From Bacteroidales bacterium (lineage in GTDB: Bacteria; Bacteroidota; Bacteroidia; Bacteroidales; Muribaculaceae), in assembly GCA_004557385.1 (NCBI GenBank), contig SFEA01000014.1, positions 1 through 46,444 on the forward strand: a stretch of DNA of 46,444 nucleotides. The letters run 5' to 3'. Position numbers and translations under genes: made by a program. Shown here piece by piece: positions 8,262 to 15,885 of the stretch. The notes beneath the pieces are model-generated. The model ran no database searches. It worked only from the letters and a program-made list of their open reading frames with translations, and had not been told where the DNA came from. Position 1 is the first letter of the stretch; the number at the start of each line of letters is the position of its first letter.

Positions 8262-10277
8262 ATGAATAAGTCGATGAAACTTGCAATTGCTGCAATTTGT
8301 GTGTTGTGTGCAGGCGTGAGCTGCATGCAGGCGGCTAACAGCAAGCCCTTTGTGATTCCGGAGATTGAATCGTGGACTGCCGGAGAAGGTAGCGTGAGAC
8401 TTTCGGGGCGTATTGTTGTGAAAAGTGAAAAGCTTGGTGCTGTGGCTGCTGCCCTTGCCGATGACTATCGCACCATGTTCGGGCGTGAGATGGTGGTGGC
8501 TAAGGGTAAGGCTAAAACGGGCGATGTGGTGTTGCAGCTTTCAAAGGATAAGACTCTCGGCAGCGAGGGCTATCGAATGACGGTTGGCGAAAACATCACT
8601 ATTTCGGCACCGACGCAAACCGGGGCTTATTGGGCCACCCGCACCTTGCTGCAGATTAGCGAGCAGACCGCCAGCCATGAGCTGCCGTGCGGCGAGATTG
8701 TCGACAAGCCGCAATATGCGTTGCGTGGTTTTATGATTGACTGCGGCAGAAAATATATTCCAATGTCGTATCTGCGCAATCTGGTGAAAGTGATGGCTTA
8801 CTATAAGATGAATGCTTTGCAGATTCACCTAAACGACAATGGTTTCCGTCAGTTTTTCGGCAATGATTGGATGCAGACCTATTCGGCATTCCGCTTAGAG
8901 TGCGACACTTATCCCGGCTTGACTGCTAAAGACGGACATTACTCGAAGAAAGAGTTTGTTGAGCTTCAGCAGCTTGGCGAGGCATGCGGTGTGGAAATCA
9001 TTCCTGAGATTGATGCTCCGGCTCATTCGCTGGCATTCACTCAATATCGCCCGGAATTGGGCAGCAAGGAGTATGGCATGGACCATCTTGACCTTTTCAA
9101 TCCTGCCACTTACACCTTCATGGATAACCTCTACAAGGAATATCTTCAAGGCAAGGAGCCGGTGTTCCGTGGCAAGCGTGTGCACATAGGCACCGACGAA
9201 TACTCCAACGCCAAGCGCGAAGTGGTGGAGAAATTCCGTGAGTTCACCGACCACTACATCCGCCTTGTTGAAAGCTACGGTAAGCAGGCTGTTGTGTGGG
9301 GTGCGCTCACTCATGCCAAGGGCGACACCCATGTGAAGAGCGATGGCGTGCTGATGGATTGCTGGTATAACGGCTATGCCGACCCGCGCGAGATGAAGCG
9401 CCAGGGCTATAAATTGGTGAGCATACCCGACGGATTGGTGTATATAGTGCCTGCTGCCGGATATTATTACGACTATCTGAATTGCAAGTACCTGTACGAT
9501 AATTGGACACCGGCTGTGATTGGGCGTGAGCATTTCGATGAAAACGACCCAGCTATAGAGGGTGGCATGTTTGCAGTGTGGAACGACCATGTGGGCAACG
9601 GCATCACAGTGAAAGATATTCATCATCGCGTGTTTCCGGCATTGCAGACGCTGTCGGCAAAATGCTGGGCTGGCAAAAATGTGAGTGTGAAGTATGACGA
9701 GTTCGACAGGCTGCGCTGTGAGCTCAGCGAAGCACCGGGTGTGAACGAACTTGCTCGACATGGCAAGAAAGGCGATGTGGTGGTTGCCGAGCGCCTGCTT
9801 GCTGCCGGAGCACAGTTGCCCATTGAGGAGATTGGCTACGACTATTCGGTTAGCTTTGTGATTGAAGGCGCTGAGGAACAGCGTGGCACCGAGCTGCTGC
9901 GTTCGGCAAATGCGGTGTTCTATTTGTCCGACCCCGAAAGCGGCCGCTTGGGATTTGAGCGCGAAGGCTATCGCAACACTTTCAACTACAGCGTTGAAAA
10001 AGGCAAAAAGGTTACGCTCACCATCGAAGGCACCAATCGTGCTACTCGTTTGCTGGTTGACGGCAAGTTGCGCGAGGAATTGGCTGCCAAGCCGCTGTAT
10101 GTGGTGAACGAGGACGTGCGTGCCCATAACATGGTGGAGGGCACTTTGTCGCACGAGCCTGTGCTCTACGACCCAAAGGCGCGCATCAACCTTCAGCGCA
10201 CGTTGGTGTTCCCGCTGCGCCGTGCCGGCAATTTCAAGAGCACAATCACCAACTTTAAGGTGACGGTGGTGAAATAG
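8262..10277 (+). CDS. Secreted GH20 beta-N-acetylhexosaminidase
   Basis: A 671-residue exo-hydrolase removing terminal beta-linked GlcNAc or GalNAc by substrate-assisted catalysis. An N-terminal signal peptide (hydrophobic 6-19, likely cleavage near AANSK) sends it across the inner membrane. Residues about 30-150 form the GH20b domain. The TIM barrel starts at YALRGFMIDCGRKYIP and runs through LQIHLNDN and IIPEIDAPAHS to HIGTDEYSN with the catalytic Asp-Glu pair D312-E313. Residues about 520-671 form an additional beta-rich domain. Natural targets would be mucin or N-glycan ends, or peptidoglycan fragments (inference). It has its own promoter; no SusC/SusD pair is adjacent. Confidence 0.93.
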   Translation: MNKSMKLAIAAICVLCAGVSCMQAANSKPFVIPEIESWTAGEGSVRLSGRIVVKSEKLGAVAAALADDYRTMFGREMVVAKGKAKTGDVVLQLSKDKTLGSEGYRMTVGENITISAPTQTGAYWATRTLLQISEQTASHELPCGEIVDKPQYALRGFMIDCGRKYIPMSYLRNLVKVMAYYKMNALQIHLNDNGFRQFFGNDWMQTYSAFRLECDTYPGLTAKDGHYSKKEFVELQQLGEACGVEIIPEIDAPAHSLAFTQYRPELGSKEYGMDHLDLFNPATYTFMDNLYKEYLQGKEPVFRGKRVHIGTDEYSNAKREVVEKFREFTDHYIRLVESYGKQAVVWGALTHAKGDTHVKSDGVLMDCWYNGYADPREMKRQGYKLVSIPDGLVYIVPAAGYYYDYLNCKYLYDNWTPAVIGREHFDENDPAIEGGMFAVWNDHVGNGITVKDIHHRVFPALQTLSAKCWAGKNVSVKYDEFDRLRCELSEAPGVNELARHGKKGDVVVAERLLAAGAQLPIEEIGYDYSVSFVIEGAEEQRGTELLRSANAVFYLSDPESGRLGFEREGYRNTFNYSVEKGKKVTLTIEGTNRATRLLVDGKLREELAAKPLYVVNEDVRAHNMVEGTLSHEPVLYDPKARINLQRTLVFPLRRAGNFKSTITNFKVTVVK

Positions 10278-10372
10278 CGCTTTTATGGCACAAAGGTGAC
10301 ACTAATCATAGCTTTTTTTGACTTTTTCAAAAAAACAGGTGCTAAAATTTTGAAATATCAAGATAAGTGTGT

Positions 10373-10380
10373 TATCTTTG
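10373..10380 (+). promoter_or_regulatory. Promoter -7 box for tRNA-Ala
   Basis: TATCTTTG, ending 14 nt before the tRNA 5' end. Confidence 0.7.
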
Positions 10381-10394
10381 TGCCATTAAAAAAC

Positions 10395-10467
10395 GGGGTA
10401 TTAGCTCATCTGGTAGAGCGCAACACTGGCAGTGTTGAGGTAAGCGGTTCGAGTCCGCTATGCTCCA
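10395..10467 (+). tRNA. tRNA-Ala (anticodon GGC)
   Basis: Cloverleaf with acceptor GGGGTAT/ATGCTCC and discriminator A. It includes the G3-U70 wobble that defines alanine identity. The anticodon stem is CAACA/TGTTG, with loop CTGGCAG giving anticodon GGC. The T-arm is GCGGTTCGAGTCCGC. CCA is not encoded. It is transcribed alone from its own -7 box and closed by a bidirectional terminator. Confidence 0.95.
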
Positions 10468-10470
10468 CAA

Positions 10471-10507
10471 AAAAAATTTAGGGAGACGAATTTCGCCTCC
10501 CTTTTTT
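10471..10507. terminator. Bidirectional terminator (tRNA-Ala / TraB-type gene)
   Basis: The stem GGGAGACGA/TCGCCTCCC has one mismatch and a 3-nt loop. It has six T on the plus-strand side and an A-rich run on the other, and sits between two convergent units. Confidence 0.8.
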
Positions 10508-10523
10508 GTTGTTACATATTGTG

Positions 10524-11423
10524 TTATTTCACCGGTTGCACCGAGTAGCCGGCTTTTTGCAGAAGGTCGATAAGACCTTTTTCGCCGGGCAGGTGACCTG
10601 CACCAACCACCACGAGAATCGATTTCGCCGGCATCAGTTCTTGCAGTTTCTTTGCCCAAACAGCATTGCGATTGTAGATGAGTTCGTCGATGTTGCGTTG
10701 TTTTTTCCATTCCGGTTCATCGCTTTCGCGTTGCTCCTTCATGATTGCCTCATATACGCCATTAAGGTCTTGTGCTTTGTAGGCATTTGCCAGTTCGATG
10801 CCCGCTTGCTTGGCGCTGTCGAGTTTGGCCAGGGTGCGAGTGAGCGATTCGGCTTGCTCTTTGATGGGTTTGCCGTAGAGAATGTTCAGTTGAAATTGTG
10901 TGGTTTCAAAGCCGCCAAGTTCTTTGCCGAGTTGCGTGGCTTTGCCTTGAATGGCAAAGTCGATTTGCTCCATAGGGTTGAAGCCTGGAAAACTTTCCAT
11001 GAGCATAATCAGGGCAAGCTGTGTTGACACATAGGCTGGTTTCAGCGTCTCGAGTTGAGATATGCTAACCATGCCCTGAGTGGCAGCGCGAAACAGCGAA
11101 TCGGCTTTGGCAAGCGAGGCAGGGTCAATCACTTTGCTGAGGGTGCTGTCGGCAGGTGCCATAATTGCCGCCATCATAGCTTGTTGGGCATTGGCAATGT
11201 CGGCTTTCTCAATTTCGCCATAAACGGCATCGCACGCATTCAGGGCATCGTTGAAGCCAGGAATGCTGTCGGTCATCTTCACTGTTGCTATATGGCAGGT
11301 GCCAAATAAGTAGCTGGGTTTTGCAAGTCCGTTGCCCGACACTTTCCACAGCAGTTGTGCGTTTGCGCTGAATGTGAATAATGCAACCAGAGTTGCAATA
11401 AATGCTAATTTTTTCATATTCAT
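10524..11423 (-). CDS. TraB/GumN family protein, secreted
   Basis: A 299-residue protein with a signal peptide (MNMKKLAFIATLVALFTFSANAQ). The mature part starts LLWKVSGNGLAKPSYLFGTCHI, the TraB/GumN (PF01963) N-terminal motif with its conserved GT-H. Near the C-terminus is SILVVVGAGHLPGEKGLIDLL with the second conserved GAGHL block. These two motifs resemble the metal-site pairs of Tiki-type metalloproteases, but substrates of bacterial members are mostly unknown. Location is likely periplasmic or outer-membrane. An internal Met at the third codon is an equally possible start. It is transcribed alone from a -7 box 40 nt upstream. Confidence 0.9.
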   Translation of the reverse strand: MNMKKLAFIATLVALFTFSANAQLLWKVSGNGLAKPSYLFGTCHIATVKMTDSIPGFNDALNACDAVYGEIEKADIANAQQAMMAAIMAPADSTLSKVIDPASLAKADSLFRAATQGMVSISQLETLKPAYVSTQLALIMLMESFPGFNPMEQIDFAIQGKATQLGKELGGFETTQFQLNILYGKPIKEQAESLTRTLAKLDSAKQAGIELANAYKAQDLNGVYEAIMKEQRESDEPEWKKQRNIDELIYNRNAVWAKKLQELMPAKSILVVVGAGHLPGEKGLIDLLQKAGYSVQPVK

Positions 11424-11462
11424 ATTTCGTTTTTTTTATTTGTTAGACGCAGAGAGATAGTG

Positions 11463-11470
11463 CAAAATTA
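11463..11470 (-). promoter_or_regulatory. Promoter -7 box for the TraB-type gene
   Basis: TAATTTTG on the minus strand, 40 nt before the start codon. Confidence 0.65.
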
Positions 11471-11512
11471 CAGAGAAATTTGTGAAAAAAGAGGTTGTGC
11501 CAATTTTTTTTG

Positions 11513-11536
11513 GGCAATTATATATAATTAGACCCC
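11513..11536 (+). repeat. Left inverted repeat of the AT-rich island
   Basis: Contains AATTATATATAATTAGACCC plus flanking bases; reverse-complement partner at 12052-12075. The imperfect match continues a few bases inward. Confidence 0.6.
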
Positions 11537-11613
11537 GAAGGGAATAGATATGTATGTTGACGTTTCACAGGGAGACTAATGTCCTTGCCCTCACCGTCCT
11601 TACACCCACTTAC

Positions 11614-11907
11614 CTATTTTGTTATATACTGTATGCTTTCTATGATATAATTGATTATGTAGTCAACATCTTTTTGGGTTATAGGCTGTGAGAATATAAT
11701 TCTACCTCTTTCATTATACTTCCCTTTAGAATCTATAATTGAATCCATAGTAACTTTAGTGTTATCCATCAGTCGATATATCATCTTCCATTTATTTAAG
11801 GCTTCGTTTTTTGAAAAGTTTCCATCGCCATCCTTATCAGTTGGAATAATATCAATCTATTTAAGTACTTTTCTTATATTTTCTTTGATTATTTTGTTGA
11901 TTTTCAT
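11614..11907 (-). pseudogene. Small EF-hand protein gene interrupted by an in-frame TAG
   Basis: Starting at ATG 11907, the frame reads MKINKIIKENIRKVLK, meets TAG at 11857-11859, then stays open for 80 more codons to the TAG at 11614-11616. Right after the stop comes IDIIPTDKDGDGNFSKNEA. DKDGDGNFSKNE is a perfect 12-residue EF-hand calcium loop, with Asp at 1, 3 and 5, Gly at 6, a hydrophobic residue at 8 and Glu at 12. The rest is hydrophilic with a helical tail (DVDYIINYIIESIQYI). No Met lies between the TAG and the loop, so reinitiation would need a non-ATG codon. Most likely a decayed gene (CAG to TAG); a sequencing error or read-through cannot be excluded. It lies wholly inside the inverted-repeat island. 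Confidence 0.6.
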
Positions 11908-12051
11908 AATTAAAAATTTTTATTTACAAATAAATACTATATTTTTGTAAAATAGAATCATATTTATTGATTCTTTCTATGAGATATCTCAGGGGAGAGA
12001 CCTAAAATTTTCATAACACAAATGCCAATGTATGTTTGACTATTTCTTCTT

Positions 12052-12075
12052 GGGGTCTAATAATATATAATTACC
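12052..12075 (-). repeat. Right inverted repeat of the AT-rich island
   Basis: Partner of 11513-11536. Its outer end plus the flanking TTTG spells TACCTTTG, a -7 box pointing at the CotH-type gene. Confidence 0.6.
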
Positions 12076-12079
12076 TTTG
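12072..12079 (+). promoter_or_regulatory. Probable -7 box for the CotH-type gene
   Basis: TACCTTTG, 114 nt before the start codon, overlapping the right inverted repeat. It is the only consensus match in the region. Confidence 0.45.
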
Positions 12080-12193
12080 GTTTAAGTGATTAATTGAATA
12101 GGAAATAGTTTTTTAGGCAGAAACAGATGGCTTTAGGTTTTTTGTGAGAGACAGTTTTTAGTTTGAAGTTTTAATATAGTTTAGTTTAGTTTT

Positions 12194-14449
12194 ATGAAGC
12201 GTAAAGTTGTGATTTACACAGTGTTGGCTATTTCGTTCGTTTTTATGCAGCCTGTGTCGGCACAATGGGGTGTCGACACAAGCAGCACAAATTTCAGGCC
12301 ATCAAGCAACGTATCGTTTAGCGAAACTTCGCTGCCGATTGTTTTTCTGAATGTGGAAGGACAGACCATACAGAAAAAAGACAAGATATTGGCGTATATG
12401 ACGGTTATCGACAATGGTGACGGACATAACTACCGCGACACCATTGCACACCCTTCTCAAACCAAAAATTATCAAGGACACATAGCACTGAAGTATCGCG
12501 GCAATTCGTCGTTCTACAATTCGCGCAAAAAACCTTTTTCGGTGCGACCGCTCACTGCTGCCTATGTTGATGCCAAGAAGGCAAAGGTGGTGATGCTCGA
12601 CATGGGCAAGAAGGGCGATAACGACTGGTGTCTGCTCGCTCCTTGGGAGGACCGCAGCTATACGCGCGACTTGCTCACGTTTGAGTTGGCAAGGCCCTAT
12701 ATGAGCTATGTTCCGCAGGGCCGTTATTGCGAAGTTATAGTTGACGGGTGGTATTATGGTGTTTACATCCTTGCCGAACGTCCCACCAAGGGCAAGGACC
12801 GCCTCTGCCTCGACGACCCCGGCGACTGGGACGGTGACCTCAGCGGCGACTATCATGTGTGCGTCGACCGCACCGACGAACCGCATTACTATCAAAGCAA
12901 ATATCATCCGCTCGATGGCGAGGGCAACGAAATTGCCAATCGATACATCACTTTCCAATATAAAGATTTTGAATACGACGACTTCATGAATGCCGATTTC
13001 TTGGCAAAATATCCGCATGCCATCGATTCGCTTCATTACTACATCGACAGCATGGAGGATGCGCTGAAGAGTGATGCTTATGCCGACGAGAAACGTGGCT
13101 ATGCGGCTCACCTCAACCCGTTGTCGTTTATCGACTATCAGCTCAGCACCGAGTTCTGCAATAACATCGACGGCTACAGGTTGAGCACAAATCTATATAA
13201 GTATAGCAAGAAACATGCAGCTTCGGCTGAACTTGACCACCGTTGGCAGATGACGTTGTGGGATTTTAATATTGCTTATGGCAATGCGAGTTACTATCAG
13301 CCTAATTCCGACATTTGGCGTTATCAAACCAACGACATCATGGGCAGCGACGAGCAGCTTGTGCCGTTTTGGTGGGAGCGTCTGATGAGCGACGATGCCT
13401 ACGTCGACCTTCTGAAGCGGCGTTGGGCGGAGTATCGCGAGGGCGCTTATACACGGAAAAACATCGAGGCGAAAATCGATTCGATGGTGGCTGTGCTGAA
13501 AGATGCCGGAGCTATCACGCGTGACAATCAGGCATGGGGCTATCAGTTCAGTAACATCGACAATCAGGTGTCGGTTCTGAAGCAATTTATTGTAAATCGT
13601 ATGGCGTTTATCGACAGCGAACTGGGCTATGAATCTCCGTCGGGTGGCGACGGTGACGACGCAAACAGCACTATGCCCGTGATTGTGATTGGCGGATTTA
13701 ATCAGGACGTGATTTGCGAGGACCTAGAGAATGTGCATAACAACACCACGCAAAGTACTCTAAGCCAATTTCAGGGGCTCGACAAGGCAGGATATGGCTT
13801 CTATACCAGCAACGTGCGTGCCGAAGGTGCGTTGTGTGGCACCGATGGCAGGTTTTGCAGCGCATCGGCAAACTATATCATGCCTGTGGCAGCCAACAAT
13901 GCACTGATGCTGAAGGATGTTGAGGGCGGCACTGCCGAGGGCACGTTGGTGCTTGCCTCGGGGGTTAAAACCAGCAAGATATATGCAATAGGCACCTGTG
14001 GCGACGGTGATTCGCAACTGAGCGTGAAATTGAATTATGCCGACGGCACAAGCAGCAAAGCAGTGTTGTGGAGCTTAAGCGACTGGAGCACTCAAGGTGG
14101 CGCAGTGAGTGGCTTGGGCAGAATAGCCACCAAAGACGGCACATGGAGCGGCGCTGCCGGCACATTGTCGAGCTCGTGTAAATTCAATTTGTTTGAGATT
14201 GCCATCGATGCCGAGCCGCAGAAAGAGGTGACGAGCATCACAGTGCAGCGCGTTGGCAGCAATTGCCCGTCGGTGTTGGCGTTGTCGATGGCTGTTGATG
14301 ATAGCGCCGTAAGCCGCACGCCGGCAGATGCCAGCAGGTGCATAGTGGCTGTGTATAACCTTGAGGGCATAAACATTCCGTTCCTGCAGCCGGGCGTAAA
14401 CATTGTTCGCTACAGCAACGGCAAGGTGCGTAAGGTGGTTGTTCGCTAA
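12194..14449 (+). CDS. Secreted CotH-family protein with C-terminal sorting-type domain
   Basis: A 751-residue exported protein with signal peptide MKRKVVIYTVLAISFVFMQP and predicted cleavage after VSA. Residues about 45-480 form a CotH domain, an atypical protein-kinase fold. Landmarks are KYRGNSS near 100-106, KKPFSVR, DWCLLAPWEDRSYTRDL, YCEVIVDGWYYGVYILAER and the DFG-like WDFNIAYGN (W356-N364). Bacterial CotH of spore coats phosphorylates protein serines; activity outside spore formers is little known. Residues about 490-690 are a beta-rich region of unknown type. The last 40 residues (AVYNLEGINIPFLQPGVNIVRYSNGKVRKVVVR region) match the C-terminal domains often found on secreted Bacteroidales proteins. 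Substrate and surface role are inferred only. Confidence 0.88.
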   Translation: MKRKVVIYTVLAISFVFMQPVSAQWGVDTSSTNFRPSSNVSFSETSLPIVFLNVEGQTIQKKDKILAYMTVIDNGDGHNYRDTIAHPSQTKNYQGHIALKYRGNSSFYNSRKKPFSVRPLTAAYVDAKKAKVVMLDMGKKGDNDWCLLAPWEDRSYTRDLLTFELARPYMSYVPQGRYCEVIVDGWYYGVYILAERPTKGKDRLCLDDPGDWDGDLSGDYHVCVDRTDEPHYYQSKYHPLDGEGNEIANRYITFQYKDFEYDDFMNADFLAKYPHAIDSLHYYIDSMEDALKSDAYADEKRGYAAHLNPLSFIDYQLSTEFCNNIDGYRLSTNLYKYSKKHAASAELDHRWQMTLWDFNIAYGNASYYQPNSDIWRYQTNDIMGSDEQLVPFWWERLMSDDAYVDLLKRRWAEYREGAYTRKNIEAKIDSMVAVLKDAGAITRDNQAWGYQFSNIDNQVSVLKQFIVNRMAFIDSELGYESPSGGDGDDANSTMPVIVIGGFNQDVICEDLENVHNNTTQSTLSQFQGLDKAGYGFYTSNVRAEGALCGTDGRFCSASANYIMPVAANNALMLKDVEGGTAEGTLVLASGVKTSKIYAIGTCGDGDSQLSVKLNYADGTSSKAVLWSLSDWSTQGGAVSGLGRIATKDGTWSGAAGTLSSSCKFNLFEIAIDAEPQKEVTSITVQRVGSNCPSVLALSMAVDDSAVSRTPADASRCIVAVYNLEGINIPFLQPGVNIVRYSNGKVRKVVVR

Positions 14450-14494
14450 CCTATTGAACACTGAAAATACTGTGAGACTGGTGATTTGATGCCT

Positions 14495-14524
14495 AAGGAG
14501 GCTTTAAAAAGCCGGCCTTTGTTT
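14495..14524 (+). terminator. Weak terminator after the CotH-type gene
   Basis: GGCTT/AAGCC stem extended by AAGG/CCTT across a bulge, followed by TTTGTTT. Confidence 0.4.
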
Positions 14525-14566
14525 GAGAAACTTGTTTTGGATTTCGCATATTCAAAACAAGTTTTT

Positions 14567-14574
14567 TAATTTTG
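14567..14574 (+). promoter_or_regulatory. Promoter -7 box for the acyltransferase
   Basis: TAATTTTG, 30 nt before ATG 14604. It lies inside the longer open frame and so rules out the upstream start. Confidence 0.65.
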
Positions 14575-14603
14575 CAAAGCAGAAAAACAATGGCATAATA
14601 ATT

Positions 14604-15710
14604 ATGAAAAAACAGAACACCACAATATCGATATGCAAGGGCATTGCCATAATTCTTATGGTTATGGGGCACGCCGAGGGTCCCGGACTGTTGATGAATT
14701 TCATATATCTTTTTCACATGCCCATATTCTTCATCACTGCCGGCTACTTTTTCAGCCGCCGCTACCTTACTGATTCGTGGACATACGTAGAGAAGCGGTT
14801 TGCAGGATTGTATGTGCCTATGGTGAAATGGTCGCTGGTGTTTTTGCTGCTGCATAATCTGTTCTTCGAGGTTGGGTTGCTTAACGAGCAGTTCGGCAAT
14901 TGGGAAAACGGTGTGACTCACCCTTACACTACGCACCAAATGTGCCAGCGTGCGGTGAACATAGTGTTTTCGATGGCAGGTTACGATGAATTTCTGCTTG
15001 GGGCGTTTTGGTTCTTCAGGGCGTTGCTGGTTACGAGCATCCTGTTCATGGCATTATATCGGTTGCTCGACGGGCGAAGGAGGTGGCTGCAAGGCAATGG
15101 CGCAGTGGTGGCAATCATTGTGGCGGCACTGGCGTTTGCAGCCTTTCGCATAGGCAACGGGGTGAAGATACTCACCATCATTCAGGGCGGTATACGCGAG
15201 AATTGGGGCGTGATATTTTTTGGCGTCGGGGTGCTATTCCGTTCTTACGAGCACAAGATTAAGGAGCATTGGACGCTTGCGCTGCTGTTCTTTGTGCTGC
15301 TTGTGGGTGGAGCACACTTGCATCTGGCAGGAATGAATTTGAGCCCGAAGCTCATAGACGTGCTCACTTTGCCCGTCACCGGCACCATCGGATTCCTTAT
15401 GGTTCATTACGTTTCGGGTGTGATTGACCGCCATCCAGGCATTTTGCGCACGTTCTTGGTGCATGCCGGCAACATGACAGTATACATATATGTGTTCCAC
15501 ATCATTTCGTTCAAGGTGGTGAGTGCCATCAAAATCATGTGGTATGGGCTCGATTGGGGTCAGATAGGATGCCACATGGTGATACATGAGCATCACGACG
15601 ACCTGTTTTGGGTGCTCTACACCATTGCAGGCGTGGGCTTGCCACTGCTGTGGATGATGGGATATAATTCGGTGAAGGCGCGTTTGACACGTACTAAAGA
15701 ACAGGTTTGA
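14604..15710 (+). CDS. Membrane acyltransferase, family 3
   Basis: A 368-residue polytopic inner-membrane protein of the acyltransferase 3 (OafA/NodX-like) family, which O-acylates surface glycans or other small acceptors. The start MKKQNTTISICKGIAIILMVMGHAEGP carries the family's key His in MGHAEG. FHMPIFFITAGYFF is the second conserved block, and about ten hydrophobic segments follow, with short positively charged loops. The reading frame is open upstream of 14604, but a -7 box within that stretch fixes the start here. It stands alone between the CotH-type gene and rpsA. The acyl donor and acceptor are not predictable. Confidence 0.88.
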   Translation: MKKQNTTISICKGIAIILMVMGHAEGPGLLMNFIYLFHMPIFFITAGYFFSRRYLTDSWTYVEKRFAGLYVPMVKWSLVFLLLHNLFFEVGLLNEQFGNWENGVTHPYTTHQMCQRAVNIVFSMAGYDEFLLGAFWFFRALLVTSILFMALYRLLDGRRRWLQGNGAVVAIIVAALAFAAFRIGNGVKILTIIQGGIRENWGVIFFGVGVLFRSYEHKIKEHWTLALLFFVLLVGGAHLHLAGMNLSPKLIDVLTLPVTGTIGFLMVHYVSGVIDRHPGILRTFLVHAGNMTVYIYVFHIISFKVVSAIKIMWYGLDWGQIGCHMVIHEHHDDLFWVLYTIAGVGLPLLWMMGYNSVKARLTRTKEQV

Positions 15711-15816
15711 CGCTCGAGGGCAACTCGATTGCCATTGTGAGCCCCGAAAATGCCATATTTTGCAAAATGGCGGCAAAAATAGTGGAAAAAGTTATTGAGA
15801 TATAGGAAATTATGCG

Positions 15817-15824
15817 TAACTTTG
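15817..15824 (+). promoter_or_regulatory. Promoter -7 box for rpsA
   Basis: TAACTTTG, 62 nt before the start codon. Confidence 0.65.
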
Positions 15825-15885
15825 CACCCATATCTGCGGGAACGAATCCGTGGATTGTAATTAACTAATTTATTAACTAATTTAA

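Larger units (their letters stand above)
11513..12075. mobile_element. Candidate MITE-like AT-rich island with terminal inverted repeats
   Basis: The segment is bounded by 24-bp inverted repeats at 11513-11536 and 12052-12075. They match at 22 of 24 positions, and the inner 21 bp differ at one base. Each outer end is flanked by TTTG (11509-11512 and 12076-12079), a possible 4-bp target duplication, although T-rich sequence makes chance matches likely. The interior is AT-rich, unlike the neighbouring genes, and contains no transposase, only an interrupted small gene. A non-autonomous element or the remnant of a transferred cassette is the best reading; chance or a regulatory repeat pair is possible. 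Confidence 0.45.

Noticed and set aside
8895..10154. A 419-codon minus-strand ORF inside the GH20 gene
   Set aside because: A codon-bias shadow of a gene whose catalytic motifs are all on the plus strand. The same applies to the long minus-strand frames at 35622-36911 and 44223-45362.
11759..11950. Hydrophobic 63-codon plus-strand ORF in the AT-rich island
   Set aside because: Antisense to the EF-hand frame. Its hydrophobic content follows from AT-rich sequence, and there is no promoter box.
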